From assembly GCF_013031405.1 (NCBI RefSeq), contig NZ_WPZY01000013.1, forward strand, positions 62,001-126,000: a stretch of DNA of 64,000 bases, written 5' to 3'. The notes beneath the pieces are model-generated. The model worked only from the letters and a program-made list of their open reading frames with translations, had not been told where the DNA came from and did not search any database. Shown piece by piece: positions 1 through 8,986 of this stretch (the first letter of the stretch is position 1; the number at the start of each line of letters is the position of its first letter). Position numbers and translations under genes: made by a program. This DNA comes from Ruegeria sp. HKCCD8929. Its GTDB lineage: Bacteria; Pseudomonadota; Alphaproteobacteria; Rhodobacterales; Rhodobacteraceae.

Positions 1-1113
1 CCGGCTGTCACCGACCATATAGATGGCATGTTCGGCCCGCAGTTTCTCGACCAGTTGGGGTGTGGTGCCCAGACGCGAGAACATGCCGCGATGCTGGGCA
101 ATAAAGCCAAAGCGGTCCGACCCGGTCAGGCGCTGCAGCTCGTCGGCCAGTTGCTGACGCAGACCCAGCATCGACAGGCGCACTTCTTCCAGCTCTGCCG
201 CCCAATCGGCGCGCAGGGCGTCATCATTGAGAATGGTCGTCACCACCCGCGCGCCGTGATCCGGTGGGAACGAGTAGTTCTGGCGGTTCAGAAACGCCAG
301 CGTCGCCTGATTCAGCGTCGTCTGGCCACTGTCCTGCGACACTGCCATCAGCAGGCCGGTCCGCTCACGGTAAACCCCGAAATTCTTCGAGCACGACGCC
401 GCGATCAGGCATTCCTTGACCGACGAGGCCACCAGCCGGGTCGCCTGCGCATCCTCTTCCAGCCCGTCGCCAAAACCCTGATAGGCGATGTCGACCATCG
501 CGACCAGACCTTGGGCGTTGATCAGGTCCACGACCTCCCGCCACTGCACCAGATTCAGGTTGGCACCGGTCGGGTTGTGGCAGCATCCATGCAGCAACAC
601 CACGTCGCCCGCCTTGGCCTGCTTGAGATCCTCAAGCATCCCATCGAAATTCACGCCCCGGGTCTCGCTGTCGAAATAGCGATAGGGGACCATCTCCATG
701 CCCAGATAGTTCAGGATCGAGATGTGGTTGGGCCAGGTCGGGTCCGACACGAAAATGCGGGCACCGGGGCTGGCCATGCGGATCAGCTCAAACGCCTGAC
801 GGCAGGCGCCGGTGCCACCCGGAGTGGCCGCGGCGCCCACATTCGCGCGCGGCACCGCGTCGCCCAGGATCAGCTTGATCATAGCATCCGAATAGGCCGG
901 ATCGCCGATCAGGCCAGTATAGGATTTCGACTGCTGCTCCTCCCAGACCACCTTTTCCGCGGCCTTGACCGCACGCATCACCGGGGTCACGCCCTCGGCA
1001 TTCTTGTAGACCCCCACACCCAGATCGATCTTGGTCTCGCGCGGGTCCTCGCGATAGGCCTGCATCAGCGCCAGAATCTTGTCGGCAGGCTGCGCCTTGA
1101 GATTTTCGAACAT
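1..1113 (-). CDS. Aromatic/aspartate aminotransferase, 3' end cut by window
   Basis: PLP-dependent class I aminotransferase of the aspartate/aromatic amino acid type. The protein opens MFENLKAQPADKILALMQAY and carries the family landmarks: the substrate-entry segment IDLGVGVYKN, the NPTG turn near residue 180, and the PLP lysine in SCSKNFG near residue 243. About 371 codons are inside the window and the C-terminus lies beyond the left edge. Its ATG overlaps the stop of the upstream sulfurtransferase gene (TGATG), so the two are probably translationally coupled. It would swap amino groups between aromatic or dicarboxylic amino acids and 2-oxoglutarate. Because of its neighbour it may also transaminate cysteine; that is inference. 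The family is secure, the exact substrate is not. Confidence 0.9.
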   Translation of the reverse strand, partial: MFENLKAQPADKILALMQAYREDPRETKIDLGVGVYKNAEGVTPVMRAVKAAEKVVWEEQQSKSYTGLIGDPAYSDAMIKLILGDAVPRANVGAAATPGGTGACRQAFELIRMASPGARIFVSDPTWPNHISILNYLGMEMVPYRYFDSETRGVNFDGMLEDLKQAKAGDVVLLHGCCHNPTGANLNLVQWREVVDLINAQGLVAMVDIAYQGFGDGLEEDAQATRLVASSVKECLIAASCSKNFGVYRERTGLLMAVSQDSGQTTLNQATLAFLNRQNYSFPPDHGARVVTTILNDDALRADWAAELEEVRLSMLGLRQQLADELQRLTGSDRFGFIAQHRGMFSRLGTTPQLVEKLRAEHAIYMVGDSR

Positions 1114-1967
1114 CAGTTTTCTCCGGTTGCGACGGGCAGGGTCGGGAAGGCACCCCATTCGGCCCAGGAGCCGTCATAAAGCGAGTGATCGGTCTTGCCC
1201 ATGCGTTCGAGCGCGAGGCTGAGGATGGCAGCCGTCACGCCCGAGCCGCAGGTGGTGATGGCGGGTTTGCTCAGGTCCACGCCAGCGGCTTCGAACACGG
1301 CGCGGCAGTCTTCGGGCGCCTTCATCGTGCCGTCCTTGTTGAACAGCTCAGGAAACGGAACGCTGCGCGAGCCGGGGATGTGGCCCGAACGCAGACCTTC
1401 GCGCGGCTCGGCCTCGGTGCCATTGAACCGGCCTGCGGCGCGGGCATCAATGACCTCATGATCGCCCAGCTTGGCAGCGGCAGAGACCTGTGTCACGTCG
1501 CGCACCAGATGGTTCTGCACGCGCACCGTCATGTGGCGGTCGCGGATAACAGGCGGCAGATCCTCGGTCTCGCGCTCTTCGGCCTGCCATTTCGGCAACC
1601 CGCCATCGAGCACGGCGATGTTCTCCTGCCCCATCAGCTTGAACAGCCACCAGACGCGGGCCGCCGATTGCAGCCCGGCGCCATCATAGACCACCACCTG
1701 ATGACCATCGCCAACCCCCATCGCACGCATGCGGGACATGAACTTCTCGACCGGAGGCGCCATGTGCGGCAGGTCCGAGCGGTGATCGGAAATCTCGTCA
1801 ATATCGAAGAACCGCGCACCGGGGATATGGGCAGCGTCATATTCGGCCTTGGCGTCGCGCTCTTGCTGGGGAAGATACCAGGACCCGTCCAGAATCCGCA
1901 GATCCGGGTCCTTGATATGGGCGGCAAGCCAGTCGGTGGAAACCAGTGTTTTCGGATCGTCCTGCAT
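1113..1967 (-). CDS. sseA: 3-mercaptopyruvate sulfurtransferase (two-domain rhodanese)
   Basis: A 284-residue tandem rhodanese. The N-terminal domain (about 8-125) is inactive-type and the C-terminal domain (about 160-280) holds the active-site loop CGSGVT with the cysteine near residue 240. That loop form is typical of mercaptopyruvate sulfurtransferases rather than thiosulfate-specific rhodaneses. The enzyme moves sulfur from 3-mercaptopyruvate to a thiophilic acceptor. I chose the ATG at 1967 (protein MQDDPKTLVS) over an earlier start 57 bases upstream because GGGGAGG lies seven bases before it. The gene sits between a glycosyltransferase gene and the aminotransferase gene and shares TGATG with the latter. 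Confidence 0.93.
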   Translation of the reverse strand: MQDDPKTLVSTDWLAAHIKDPDLRILDGSWYLPQQERDAKAEYDAAHIPGARFFDIDEISDHRSDLPHMAPPVEKFMSRMRAMGVGDGHQVVVYDGAGLQSAARVWWLFKLMGQENIAVLDGGLPKWQAEERETEDLPPVIRDRHMTVRVQNHLVRDVTQVSAAAKLGDHEVIDARAAGRFNGTEAEPREGLRSGHIPGSRSVPFPELFNKDGTMKAPEDCRAVFEAAGVDLSKPAITTCGSGVTAAILSLALERMGKTDHSLYDGSWAEWGAFPTLPVATGEN

Positions 1968-2045
1968 GCGAACCTCCCCTTTGCGCGCAAGGGTTTCCCT
2001 ATACGCGCGCGGGTTGGGGTTCAAGGTGGTATGGCGTCGAACGGT

Positions 2046-2906
2046 CTACAGTGTGGCCCGCAATGCCTCGGCAGCGCGACGCTCGAAATCGGCATATTGC
2101 GCTGCGACCGGCTGCAGCGCCTGGATCAGCGGCAGGCGCTTTTCGAAATCTGCTACCGAAGCGGCCTCGATGGCGCGCCGGATGTCGGCCTTGCCGTTGC
2201 AGACGATCATCCCCTCCGGGTCAATGAACCGGTCGATATTGGGGCAACCCCAATAGATCGGGACGGTGTTACAGAGGATCGCGTCGATCAGTTTTTCCGA
2301 GAAATAATTCGGCTCCTGCACGTTCTCGATCACCACCGAATAGCGATAGGGCGCCAGCCCGTCGGATTTCCGCTCGAACGGGGTATAGCCCCGGCCCATG
2401 ATATCCACGTCCTGCCCGGTCTCGCGGACCCATTCGACCACTGCGTGGCGCAACTGGTGCCCGGTGGTGTCCCGCTTGGCCGAGGCGATGAGTGAGCAGG
2501 ATTTGGTTTTCTCCAGCGGCAGATCGCGCCATTCCGGCACCCAGGTGGTGCCATAGGGCAGAAACACCGCATTGGACAGGCTGTTCACCAGCGTTTCGTG
2601 AAAGGTGAAGACGCGATAAAAACGCCGCCAAGTGTAGCGCAGCAGCTTGATATGCTTGGCATGGATCGCCGCCGGTTCGCCCATCATCAGCGAGATCCGC
2701 GCCCGCGTGCCACGGCGCAAACGGAAATGCGCCATGGTGTTGGGGAACATGATGATGTGGTCAGTGCGCTCCAGATCGCCCACGGTAGCGCTGGCCAGCC
2801 GGTCAGGACAGCCCAGCGGCCAGATCAGATCGGACGCCGGCAGTTGCGCTAGATCGGGGCCCAACCGTAGCCCGTAGGGCAGGACGGCAATTGCGGGGTC
2901 GGGCAT
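2046..2906 (-). CDS. GT10-family (fucosyltransferase-like) glycosyltransferase
   Basis: A 286-residue protein whose second half matches the GT10 alpha-1,3-fucosyltransferase signature: YSVVIENVQEPNYFSEKLIDA followed closely by VPIYWGCP (about residues 190-225). In this family the region binds the GDP-sugar. The start has a strong ribosome site, AGGAGG seven bases upstream of the ATG, and the ATG overlaps the stop of the PhzF-like gene (TGATG). It probably adds a fucose-like sugar to a surface glycan, but no glycan gene cluster surrounds it, so acceptor and exact donor are unknown. No signal peptide or membrane segment is evident, in line with a cytoplasmic enzyme. Confidence 0.8.
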   Translation of the reverse strand: MPDPAIAVLPYGLRLGPDLAQLPASDLIWPLGCPDRLASATVGDLERTDHIIMFPNTMAHFRLRRGTRARISLMMGEPAAIHAKHIKLLRYTWRRFYRVFTFHETLVNSLSNAVFLPYGTTWVPEWRDLPLEKTKSCSLIASAKRDTTGHQLRHAVVEWVRETGQDVDIMGRGYTPFERKSDGLAPYRYSVVIENVQEPNYFSEKLIDAILCNTVPIYWGCPNIDRFIDPEGMIVCNGKADIRRAIEAASVADFEKRLPLIQALQPVAAQYADFERRAAEALRATL

Positions 2907-3793
2907 CAGGCGACCTCCTGCGGCAGATCGACCTGACCGCGCATAAGCACATGTCCGGTACCCGCGACGCGAATGCCTGTCATCGCCTCAGGCGGGCCTA
3001 AGCGGGTGACGGTGGCGCGGCCCGGGCGGCCCATGTCATGGCCCTGTTCGGCTACAAAACTATCCTTGTCCATCAGCCCGCGCTTCCACAGATACGCCGC
3101 CATCGCCCCGGTAGCCGAGCCGGTGAACGGGTCCTCGGGCGGGCTGGGCGGCGCCATCAGCAGGCGCGAGAACGTGTCGCCCGCGTCTGTCGCGCCTTCA
3201 AGCGTCACCAGAAAGGGCTCCATCATGTCTGTACCGTCATAGCCTTGGGTTTCGGCCATCCGGCGCAGGGCCTCGACATTCAGCCGCGCAGCGCGCAGCG
3301 CCGCGTGATCGCGCAGGACGGTGATGCAGAACGGTAGACCGGTCGACACCATCTGCGGCGGCGAAATGATCGCATCGGCATTCAGCCCGATCCCTTCGGC
3401 CACCAATTCGGCGGGCACCAGAGCACCGAATTGCGGAGCAACCTGCGTCATCTCGATCTCGTCACCGGCAAGGCGAATCGAGACGATCCCCGCCCCGGTC
3501 TCAAGCGTCAGGGCATCGCCCTTGATCATCCCGCGCGACCGCATGGCAGCGACGGTGGCGATGGTGGGATGACCGGCAAAAGGGATCTCGCGGCTGGCAA
3601 GGAAATAGCGGACGCGGATATCGGCGACCTCTGACGGCCCGGTAAAGGTGCATTCGACCAGCGAGGTTTCACGGACGTAAGCGGTGCAAACCGCCTCGGG
3701 CAGGGACGCGCCGCCATGCACCACAGCGCAGCCATTGCCGCCAAAGGCGCGGTCGCTGAAGGCATCCACCCAATCGAAATCGAACCAGCTCAT
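2906..3793 (-). CDS. PhzF-family isomerase/epimerase-like protein
   Basis: A 295-residue member of the PhzF/diaminopimelate-epimerase-fold family. The start MSWFDFDWVDAFSDRAFGGN and the segments REIPFAGHPT and DPFTGSATGA are the conserved blocks of this fold. PhzF itself isomerises a dihydro-anthranilate in phenazine synthesis, but most chromosomal homologues have no assigned substrate and no phenazine gene is nearby. A GGGAGAGGG ribosome site precedes the ATG. It is first in the run PhzF, GT10, sulfurtransferase, aminotransferase, with overlapping ends. Function beyond the family is unknown. Confidence 0.85.
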   Translation of the reverse strand: MSWFDFDWVDAFSDRAFGGNGCAVVHGGASLPEAVCTAYVRETSLVECTFTGPSEVADIRVRYFLASREIPFAGHPTIATVAAMRSRGMIKGDALTLETGAGIVSIRLAGDEIEMTQVAPQFGALVPAELVAEGIGLNADAIISPPQMVSTGLPFCITVLRDHAALRAARLNVEALRRMAETQGYDGTDMMEPFLVTLEGATDAGDTFSRLLMAPPSPPEDPFTGSATGAMAAYLWKRGLMDKDSFVAEQGHDMGRPGRATVTRLGPPEAMTGIRVAGTGHVLMRGQVDLPQEVA

Positions 3794-3893
3794 CCGCCCT
3801 CTCCCGCGTGGTCAACCCTTGGGACGGCGGGAATGCCCTGCCGACCGGGCTGCATGTTTCGCCCGAACGGCGGCAATTGTCACGTCAAATCGG

Positions 3894-4118
3894 TTAGTGG
3901 ACCGCGACCGGAGACAGGTCGTGCTGCCGGGCCAGAGTAAAGGCCAGGTTGCGGTCGGCGACCAGCGCCAGTTGCTGGCCGTCCGCGTCATGCACGGCAT
4001 AAAGCTGCGCGCGGTCACCCGCCTGCACCCGCACGTCATGCGGCAGGTCGGCAACATCGACAGCCTTGACGTAGACGATCCGGCTGCCTTCTTCCTTGAA
4101 TTCATACGGTGTATGCAT
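3894..4118 (-). CDS. DUF1150 family protein
   Basis: A 74-residue protein starting MHTPYEFKEEGSRIVYVKAV. I recognise it as DUF1150, a small family found in alphaproteobacteria beside small heat-shock genes. It lies three bases downstream of the Hsp20 stop codon and has AAGGGG ahead of its ATG, so it is almost certainly co-transcribed from the same heat-shock promoter. No membrane segment or catalytic motif is visible. Its biochemical role is not known to me; context suggests an accessory role in the heat-shock response. Confidence 0.8.
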   Translation of the reverse strand: MHTPYEFKEEGSRIVYVKAVDVADLPHDVRVQAGDRAQLYAVHDADGQQLALVADRNLAFTLARQHDLSPVAVH

Positions 4119-4121
4119 CGA

Positions 4122-4535
4122 TTACCCCTTCTTTATACTGATCGTCTGCACCACGGTTTCCGGCACCGCGCGGCTGAGATCGATATGCAGCAGACCGTTT
4201 TCCATCACGGCCTCGCCCACTTCAACCCCGTCGGCCAGCACGAACATGCGCTGGAACTGACGCGCGGCAATGCCGCGATGCAGAAAAACGCGCCCCTCGC
4301 TGTCGTCGCGTTGACGGCCCCGGATCACCAGTTGCCGATCCTCGATGGTGATCGCCAGATCCTCTTCGGCAAAACCGGCCACGGCCAGCGTGATCCGGTA
4401 GGAAAAATCCGAGGTCTGTTCGATATTGTAGGGCGGGTAGCCTTCGTTCCCGGCCTTGGCCGAACGTTCCAGAAGGCGTTCCAATTGTTCAAACCCAAGC
4501 AGATGCGGGTATGAACCCAGAGTAAGTTTCGACAC
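4122..4535 (-). CDS. Small heat-shock protein, Hsp20/IbpA type
   Basis: A 137-residue alpha-crystallin-domain chaperone. The domain spans about residues 35-130, with the typical opening YNIEQTSDFSYRITLAVAGF and strands ending VVQTISIKKG. Such proteins bind unfolding proteins and hold them for refolding. The reading frame is open for 32 codons further upstream, but I start at the GTG at 4535 because AAAGGACGAG lies just before it and because homologues begin near SKLTLGSYPHLLGFEQLERL. An RpoH-type promoter lies about 70 bases upstream. DUF1150 follows directly. Confidence 0.92.
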   Translation of the reverse strand: MSKLTLGSYPHLLGFEQLERLLERSAKAGNEGYPPYNIEQTSDFSYRITLAVAGFAEEDLAITIEDRQLVIRGRQRDDSEGRVFLHRGIAARQFQRMFVLADGVEVGEAVMENGLLHIDLSRAVPETVVQTISIKKG

Positions 4536-4603
4536 GTTTTCTCGTCCTTTATTGTCAAAGCGACGTTGCGCACGGCCCCGCTCAGGCAGCCGCGCCCCTG
4601 TGA

Positions 4604-4632
4604 ATATGGGGAGAATCCCCGGCTTCCACAAG
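4604..4632 (-). promoter_or_regulatory. RpoH (sigma-32) type promoter for hsp20-DUF1150
   Basis: On the minus strand the sequence reads CTTGTGG, 14 bases, then CCCCATAT. This fits the heat-shock sigma consensus (CTTGAAA, about 13-15 bases, CCCCATNT) with an intact -10 box. It lies about 70 bases upstream of the GTG start of the small heat-shock gene, the expected place. Seen directly in the sequence; assignment to RpoH rests on the published consensus. Confidence 0.75.
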
Positions 4633-4700
4633 GTCTAGGCGAAAACATCCCGACCGCGTATCCTGTCGCGCAAACAGTACTAAGAAGAGCCGAGTCGCCC

Positions 4701-4925
4701 ATGAATGCACCCACCGATCTGTCGATGAAAACCGATGAAGTTCTGAGGGTCGAATTGGAAGTGTTCCGCCGCCAGCACCGCGATCTGGACGAAGCCATCG
4801 AAGCGCTCGAGGCCAAGGCCACTGCGGATCAGCTGACGATCAAACGCCTGAAAAAGCAGAAACTGCGCCTCAAGGACATCATCCGGCTGATCGAGGATCG
4901 CCTGACCCCCGACATCATCGCCTGA
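4701..4925 (+). CDS. DUF465 (YdcH-like) small protein
   Basis: A 74-residue, highly charged helical protein. The segment EVFRRQHRDLDEAIEALEAK followed by a lysine/arginine-rich helix (IKRLKKQKLRLKDIIRL) is characteristic of DUF465/YdcH proteins. It is probably a coiled coil. A second possible start lies at 4725 (MKTDEVLRVE); neither start has a strong ribosome site, so the first eight residues are uncertain. It is divergent from the hsp20 gene. Molecular role unknown. Confidence 0.75.
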   Translation: MNAPTDLSMKTDEVLRVELEVFRRQHRDLDEAIEALEAKATADQLTIKRLKKQKLRLKDIIRLIEDRLTPDIIA

Positions 4926-4927
4926 AC

Positions 4928-5242
4928 CTACCTGTCCTCGGGCGGGATATCCCGGATGCGGGCCACATGGTCGGCGATATCGTCCTGCGAGAACTTGGAA
5001 TGGCGGCGCCTGTCGCTGGCCGGGTGGTTGGCAAGGCCCAACTTCAATTCAGACCGCCAGGATTTGCGCGGGCGGATCGGACGGGACGCAAAACCGCCAC
5101 CGCACGTTGGGCAGACATTGTGCAGCCGCGCCTCAACGCAATCGGCGCAATAGGTGCATTCATAGCTGCAAATGCGCGCCTCAGCACTGTCGGGCGGCAG
5201 GTCGCGGTCACATAGTTCGCAGTTGGGGCGAAGTTCCAGCAT
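4928..5242 (-). CDS. DUF1272 domain protein with zinc-finger-like cysteines
   Basis: A 104-residue protein starting MLELRPNCELCDRDLPPDS, the typical opening of DUF1272. Cysteines occur as CELC, then CSYECTYCADC, then CPTC, a pattern that suggests bound zinc. The open frame extends 28 codons upstream, but the ATG at 5242 follows GGAGGTGCTC, which fixes the start. The C-terminal third is basic. It is divergent from purE and ends two bases from the DUF465 stop codon on the other strand. Function unknown. Confidence 0.8.
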   Translation of the reverse strand: MLELRPNCELCDRDLPPDSAEARICSYECTYCADCVEARLHNVCPTCGGGFASRPIRPRKSWRSELKLGLANHPASDRRRHSKFSQDDIADHVARIRDIPPEDR

Positions 5243-5379
5243 GAGCACCTCCAATCCCCGCCTGAATACCCGGGATTCGGCCCCGGCGAAAACCCCTTGC
5301 GCGCGCCCTTCGTACCGCATTGCCACACCGCCCGATTTGGCTATAGTGCGCGCTCTTTCCTAAGCCGGGGGCAGAGTGG

Positions 5380-5868
5380 ATGGCCGAGATAAAGGTAGGG
5401 ATCATCATGGGCAGCCAGTCGGACTGGCCGACCATGAAAGGTGCAGCGGATATTCTGGACGAGTTGGGCGTGGCTTACGAGGCACGCATCGTCTCGGCGC
5501 ACCGGACACCCGACCGGCTGTGGGATTATGGCAAGACCGCAGCGGATCGCGGATTGCACGTGATCATCGCGGGCGCCGGAGGGGCAGCGCATCTGCCCGG
5601 CATGATGGCCTCGAAAACCCGGGTGCCGGTGATCGGTGTACCAGTACAGACCAAGGCGCTCTCGGGCGTAGATTCGCTCTATTCCATCGTGCAGATGCCC
5701 AAGGGCTATCCGGTCGCCACCATGGCCATCGGCGCTGCCGGGGCCTCCAACGCAGGCCTGATGGCGGCTGGCATTCTGGCGCTGCAGGATGCGGCACTGG
5801 CCAAGAGGCTCGACGACTGGCGCGCGGCGCTTTCGGCCTCGATCCCGGAGGCTCCGAGCGATGACTGA
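5380..5868 (+). CDS. purE: N5-carboxyaminoimidazole ribonucleotide mutase
   Basis: A 162-residue class I PurE. The N-terminus [15 protein letters not shown] contains the G-S-x-SDW phosphate-binding motif, and SAHRTPDRL holds the catalytic histidine. It converts N5-CAIR to CAIR in purine synthesis. Length is normal for bacterial PurE. The last eight bases overlap the start of purK, the usual pairing: PurK makes the substrate that PurE uses. Confidence 0.97.
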   Translation: MAEIKVGIIMGSQSDWPTMKGAADILDELGVAYEARIVSAHRTPDRLWDYGKTAADRGLHVIIAGAGGAAHLPGMMASKTRVPVIGVPVQTKALSGVDSLYSIVQMPKGYPVATMAIGAAGASNAGLMAAGILALQDAALAKRLDDWRAALSASIPEAPSDD

Positions 5869-6934
5869 AACCCTCTCCCCCGGCGCAACCATCGGCATCC
5901 TCGGCGGCGGCCAGTTGGGCCGCATGCTTTCGGTCGCGGCTGCACGGCTGGGGTTAACCACCCATATCTATGAACCCGGCGCCAACCCGCCCGCCGGACA
6001 GGTCGCCGACCGCGTAACCACGGCGGCCTATGACGATGCCGCCGCACTTGAGGCTTTCGCCGCCTCGGTCGATGTCATCACCTACGAGTTCGAGAACATC
6101 CCCACCCAGGCGCTCGACCTGCTTGAGGCGCACTGTCCGATCCGCCCGGGGCGCGAGGCGCTGCGGGTCAGCCAGGACCGGTTGACCGAAAAGACCTTTC
6201 TGCAAGGCCTCGGCCTGCAAACCGCGCCTTTTGCCGACATCACCGATCTGACCAGCCTTCAGGTCGCCATCGAGACCATAGGCACCCCCGCCATCCTGAA
6301 AACCCGCCGCTTCGGATACGACGGCAAGGGACAGGCGCGGCTGAATACGCCCGGGGATGCTGAGACCGCGCTAGCCGACATGGCAGGCGCACCCGCGATC
6401 CTTGAAGGCTTCGTGAACTTCACCCACGAGGTCTCGATCATCGCCGCACGCGGGCTGGACGGTCAGGTGGCCTGCTTCGATCCGGGTGAGAACATCCACA
6501 GCGACGGCATCCTGCGCACCACCACCGCCCCTGCCCGCCTGTCGCCACCGCAACGGACAGACGCGGTTCTGCTCGCCGCCAACATCCTGAACGCGCTGGA
6601 CTATGTAGGCGTGATGGGGGTCGAGCTGTTCGTGACGCCGCAGGGCCTGATCGTGAATGAGATCGCGCCGAGGGTGCATAATTCCGGCCACTGGACCCAG
6701 AATGGCTGCGCCGTGGATCAGTTCGAACAGCATATCCGCGCCGTGGCCGGCTGGCCGCTGGGCGACGGGCAGCGCCATTCGGACGTGGTGATGGAGAACC
6801 TGATCGGCGCCGATATGGACCGGTTGCCCGAACTGGCGCAGGAACGTGATGTGGCGATCCACCTCTACGGCAAGGCCGAGACCAAACCGGGCCGCAAGAT
6901 GGGCCACATCAACCGCGTCAAGCGCTCCGCCTGA
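5861..6934 (+). CDS. purK: 5-(carboxyamino)imidazole ribonucleotide synthase
   Basis: A 357-residue ATP-grasp enzyme. It begins [20 protein letters not shown] with the glycine-rich loop, then shows ATP-grasp segments ([12 protein letters not shown] near residue 150) and the end block [14 protein letters not shown]. It carboxylates AIR with ATP and bicarbonate to give N5-CAIR for PurE. The frame is open upstream inside purE, but the ATG at 5861 gives the N-terminus expected for the family and overlaps the purE stop. Confidence 0.96.
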   Translation: MTETLSPGATIGILGGGQLGRMLSVAAARLGLTTHIYEPGANPPAGQVADRVTTAAYDDAAALEAFAASVDVITYEFENIPTQALDLLEAHCPIRPGREALRVSQDRLTEKTFLQGLGLQTAPFADITDLTSLQVAIETIGTPAILKTRRFGYDGKGQARLNTPGDAETALADMAGAPAILEGFVNFTHEVSIIAARGLDGQVACFDPGENIHSDGILRTTTAPARLSPPQRTDAVLLAANILNALDYVGVMGVELFVTPQGLIVNEIAPRVHNSGHWTQNGCAVDQFEQHIRAVAGWPLGDGQRHSDVVMENLIGADMDRLPELAQERDVAIHLYGKAETKPGRKMGHINRVKRSA

Positions 6935-6944
6935 CACCGGCACC

Positions 6945-6995
6945 TGCGAAATCCCCGAAGGATTTCGCACGCGGTAACGAGGGCCCGCCGGGCCC
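6945..6995. repeat. Two hairpins between convergent purK and phnM-like genes
   Basis: The first hairpin has a 10-bp perfect stem (TGCGAAATCC / GGATTTCGCA, loop CCGAA, 6945-6969). The second is GGGCCC, GCC, GGGCCC at 6981-6995. There is no T-run, so these are not textbook intrinsic terminators, yet they fill the gap between converging genes and may end transcription from both sides or protect mRNA ends. Confidence 0.55.
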
Positions 6996-7023
6996 GAGGC
7001 GCCGTGTAGCCTCACTCAGGGAC

Positions 7024-8178
7024 CTAACTTACGAACCGCGCCGCGATATCCCCGCTCATATAGCTGACCCGCCCCGCCGACAGCGTCGCCGCCACCCGGT
7101 GCGAACCCTGCTCCAGCACCACCAGATCCGCCCGTTTGCCAGGGGCAAGCACCCCACGATCCGGCAATTCCAGCACCCGTGCAGGCCCTTCCGAAACCAG
7201 CGCCCAGGCCTCGGCCGGATCCAGCAGCCCCGACCGCACCAGCATCAGCGCCGCCCGGCGCGGGCTGGGATAGTGATAATCCGACGCGATCGCATCGCAA
7301 AGCCCCATGGCGATCAGTTCCACCGCGCTGACATTGCCCTTGTGCGAACCGCCCCGCACCACATTGGGCGCACCCAGAATAACGTGATCGCCCGCCGCCT
7401 TGGCCGCCTCCGCCGCCTCCAGCGTTTCTGGAAACTCGGCAATCCTGGCCCCGCGCCCGTGCCAGACTGCGCGACCCGAAGCAGTCGCATCGTCATGGCT
7501 GCCCATCCGCACCCCCTGCGCCGTAAGATGGGCACACAGTACATCTAGCGCCGCCGGAACCTCGGCCGACCGCACATGCAGTGCCATCAGCAACTCGAAG
7601 TGCGCCTCGGGATTGCGCCCGGCCTTCAGCGCCTGCCCGGTCAGGCGCGGCGGTTTGCGCCCCTCGGCCAGACGGTCATGCGGTAAGTGATTGTTGAAGA
7701 CCACATAAGGCACGCCCCACTGCGCCAGACGCTCGGGCAGGCCATCATAGTCCTCCAGCAGATGCGTTTCGAACCGCAATTGCGGCATTAGGTCGGTCAC
7801 TACCTCATCCTGGACCGCCGCAATCGCATCAAAGACCTGCGCCGCGAACTCCGGCCCGCGCAACCCGCCCTCCCAACTGTGAAACTGCGCCAGCACGGCG
7901 GTGGTGATGCCGTTGGCGGCTAGCTCGGCCTCGGTCGCGATGATGCCCTCGTTCATCTGCTTCATGGCCCCACGCCGGGGCGCCAGATGCCGCTCGAACC
8001 CGTCGCCGTGCAAATCCACGATACCCGGCAGGATCAGATAGCCCGACAGATCCACTCGTCTTCCGGACCCGGCGGCCTCGACTACCGCCCCATCGGCTAT
8101 CGACAGTTCACTCCGCACCACGCCCTCACCCGGCAGCAGCACATCCGCCCCGCTAAACGTCAGGTCGAGTGCGGTCAT
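7024..8178 (-). CDS. phnM: PhnM-like amidohydrolase (phosphonate triphosphate diphosphatase family)
   Basis: A 384-residue amidohydrolase-fold protein resembling PhnM. It shows [20 protein letters not shown] near the N-terminus, as in the metal-binding HxD segment of PhnM, plus [29 protein letters not shown] and [10 protein letters not shown] further on. PhnM removes diphosphate from alpha-D-ribose 1-methylphosphonate 5-triphosphate in the C-P lyase pathway. I start at the ATG at 8178, which overlaps the stop of the upstream lipase-like gene (ATGA). No other phn gene is in the window, so this copy may act on another substrate. Confidence 0.75.
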   Translation of the reverse strand: MTALDLTFSGADVLLPGEGVVRSELSIADGAVVEAAGSGRRVDLSGYLILPGIVDLHGDGFERHLAPRRGAMKQMNEGIIATEAELAANGITTAVLAQFHSWEGGLRGPEFAAQVFDAIAAVQDEVVTDLMPQLRFETHLLEDYDGLPERLAQWGVPYVVFNNHLPHDRLAEGRKPPRLTGQALKAGRNPEAHFELLMALHVRSAEVPAALDVLCAHLTAQGVRMGSHDDATASGRAVWHGRGARIAEFPETLEAAEAAKAAGDHVILGAPNVVRGGSHKGNVSAVELIAMGLCDAIASDYHYPSPRRAALMLVRSGLLDPAEAWALVSEGPARVLELPDRGVLAPGKRADLVVLEQGSHRVAATLSAGRVSYMSGDIAARFVS

Positions 8179-8975
8179 TGCGTCGGTTCCGATTGCGGCT
8201 CCGAGCAATCCTGCCCGATGCAGATCTCGTCAATCGTATCCAGCACCGCATCCAGCCATGAAATCTCGGGATCAAACCGCCCGAATTCGATGAAATGCAG
8301 CGCCTGCGCGATGACGCGGGGGTTGTTCATCATAAAAGTATGGGTGACCGGCAGCACGATGTGATCTGCCATCCCCTGAACCCGTGTCGAGGCGACCGAG
8401 ACCTTACCGTCATCCGGGCCCTCAATGACCGACGAAAACAGCGGGTTCAGCGAGTTCGACCCGGCAATGACGCCCAGATCGAAATTCACCGGCGGCAGGC
8501 CGAGCGGCACGCTGCCGGGGCCGGTGCCCAGCGACAGGCCCGCAGGCCCGTGCAAAAGGCCGAACACCTCCCAATCGCCCAGCTCATCTACCAACTCGCT
8601 GCCCTGATTCGGCGGCCCCATCATGACCACGCGGCCAAGATTTTCGGGTGCCCCATCGCGCAGCCAATAGCGCACCAGAATCCCGCCCATGGAATGCGCC
8701 ACGATATGCGTGCGCTGATCGCCGCACTCCGCCATTGCCGCCGGCAGCGTCCGCTCGGCCAGATCCGCAATCGGCAGGTCGGTGGACGGATAGCCAGGGC
8801 GCACCACGTCATAGCCCTCGGCTAGAAACAGTTGCTCGACCACCGCAAAAGACGCCTCGGTCCGCGCCAGCCCGTGTAACAGCACCACACATTCGGCCCG
8901 CAGGGCCGCAGGCCAGAGAAACAGCAGAAGAAGCACCAGATACCGCATACCAGCGGGATACTTGGAAACGGACAT
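8175..8975 (-). CDS. Exported lipase-like alpha/beta hydrolase
   Basis: A 266-residue protein with an N-terminal signal peptide (hydrophobic stretch [20 protein letters not shown]; cleavage probably after ALRA), so it is likely periplasmic. The mature part starts with [10 protein letters not shown], the oxyanion-hole segment of alpha/beta hydrolases. The nucleophile elbow is AHSMGG, followed by GPPNQGSE as in triacylglycerol lipases. It probably hydrolyses an ester; the substrate is unknown. The start at 8975 has GAGG upstream, while the alternative at 8948 has none. It is coupled to the phnM-like gene. Confidence 0.82.
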   Translation of the reverse strand: MSVSKYPAGMRYLVLLLLFLWPAALRAECVVLLHGLARTEASFAVVEQLFLAEGYDVVRPGYPSTDLPIADLAERTLPAAMAECGDQRTHIVAHSMGGILVRYWLRDGAPENLGRVVMMGPPNQGSELVDELGDWEVFGLLHGPAGLSLGTGPGSVPLGLPPVNFDLGVIAGSNSLNPLFSSVIEGPDDGKVSVASTRVQGMADHIVLPVTHTFMMNNPRVIAQALHFIEFGRFDPEISWLDAVLDTIDEICIGQDCSEPQSEPTQ

Positions 8976-8986
8976 CAGGAAAACCC

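Noticed and set aside
2024..2024. Upstream start for the sulfurtransferase (adds 19 residues)
   Set aside because: The downstream ATG at 1967 has GGGGAGG at ideal distance and gives the normal family N-terminus.
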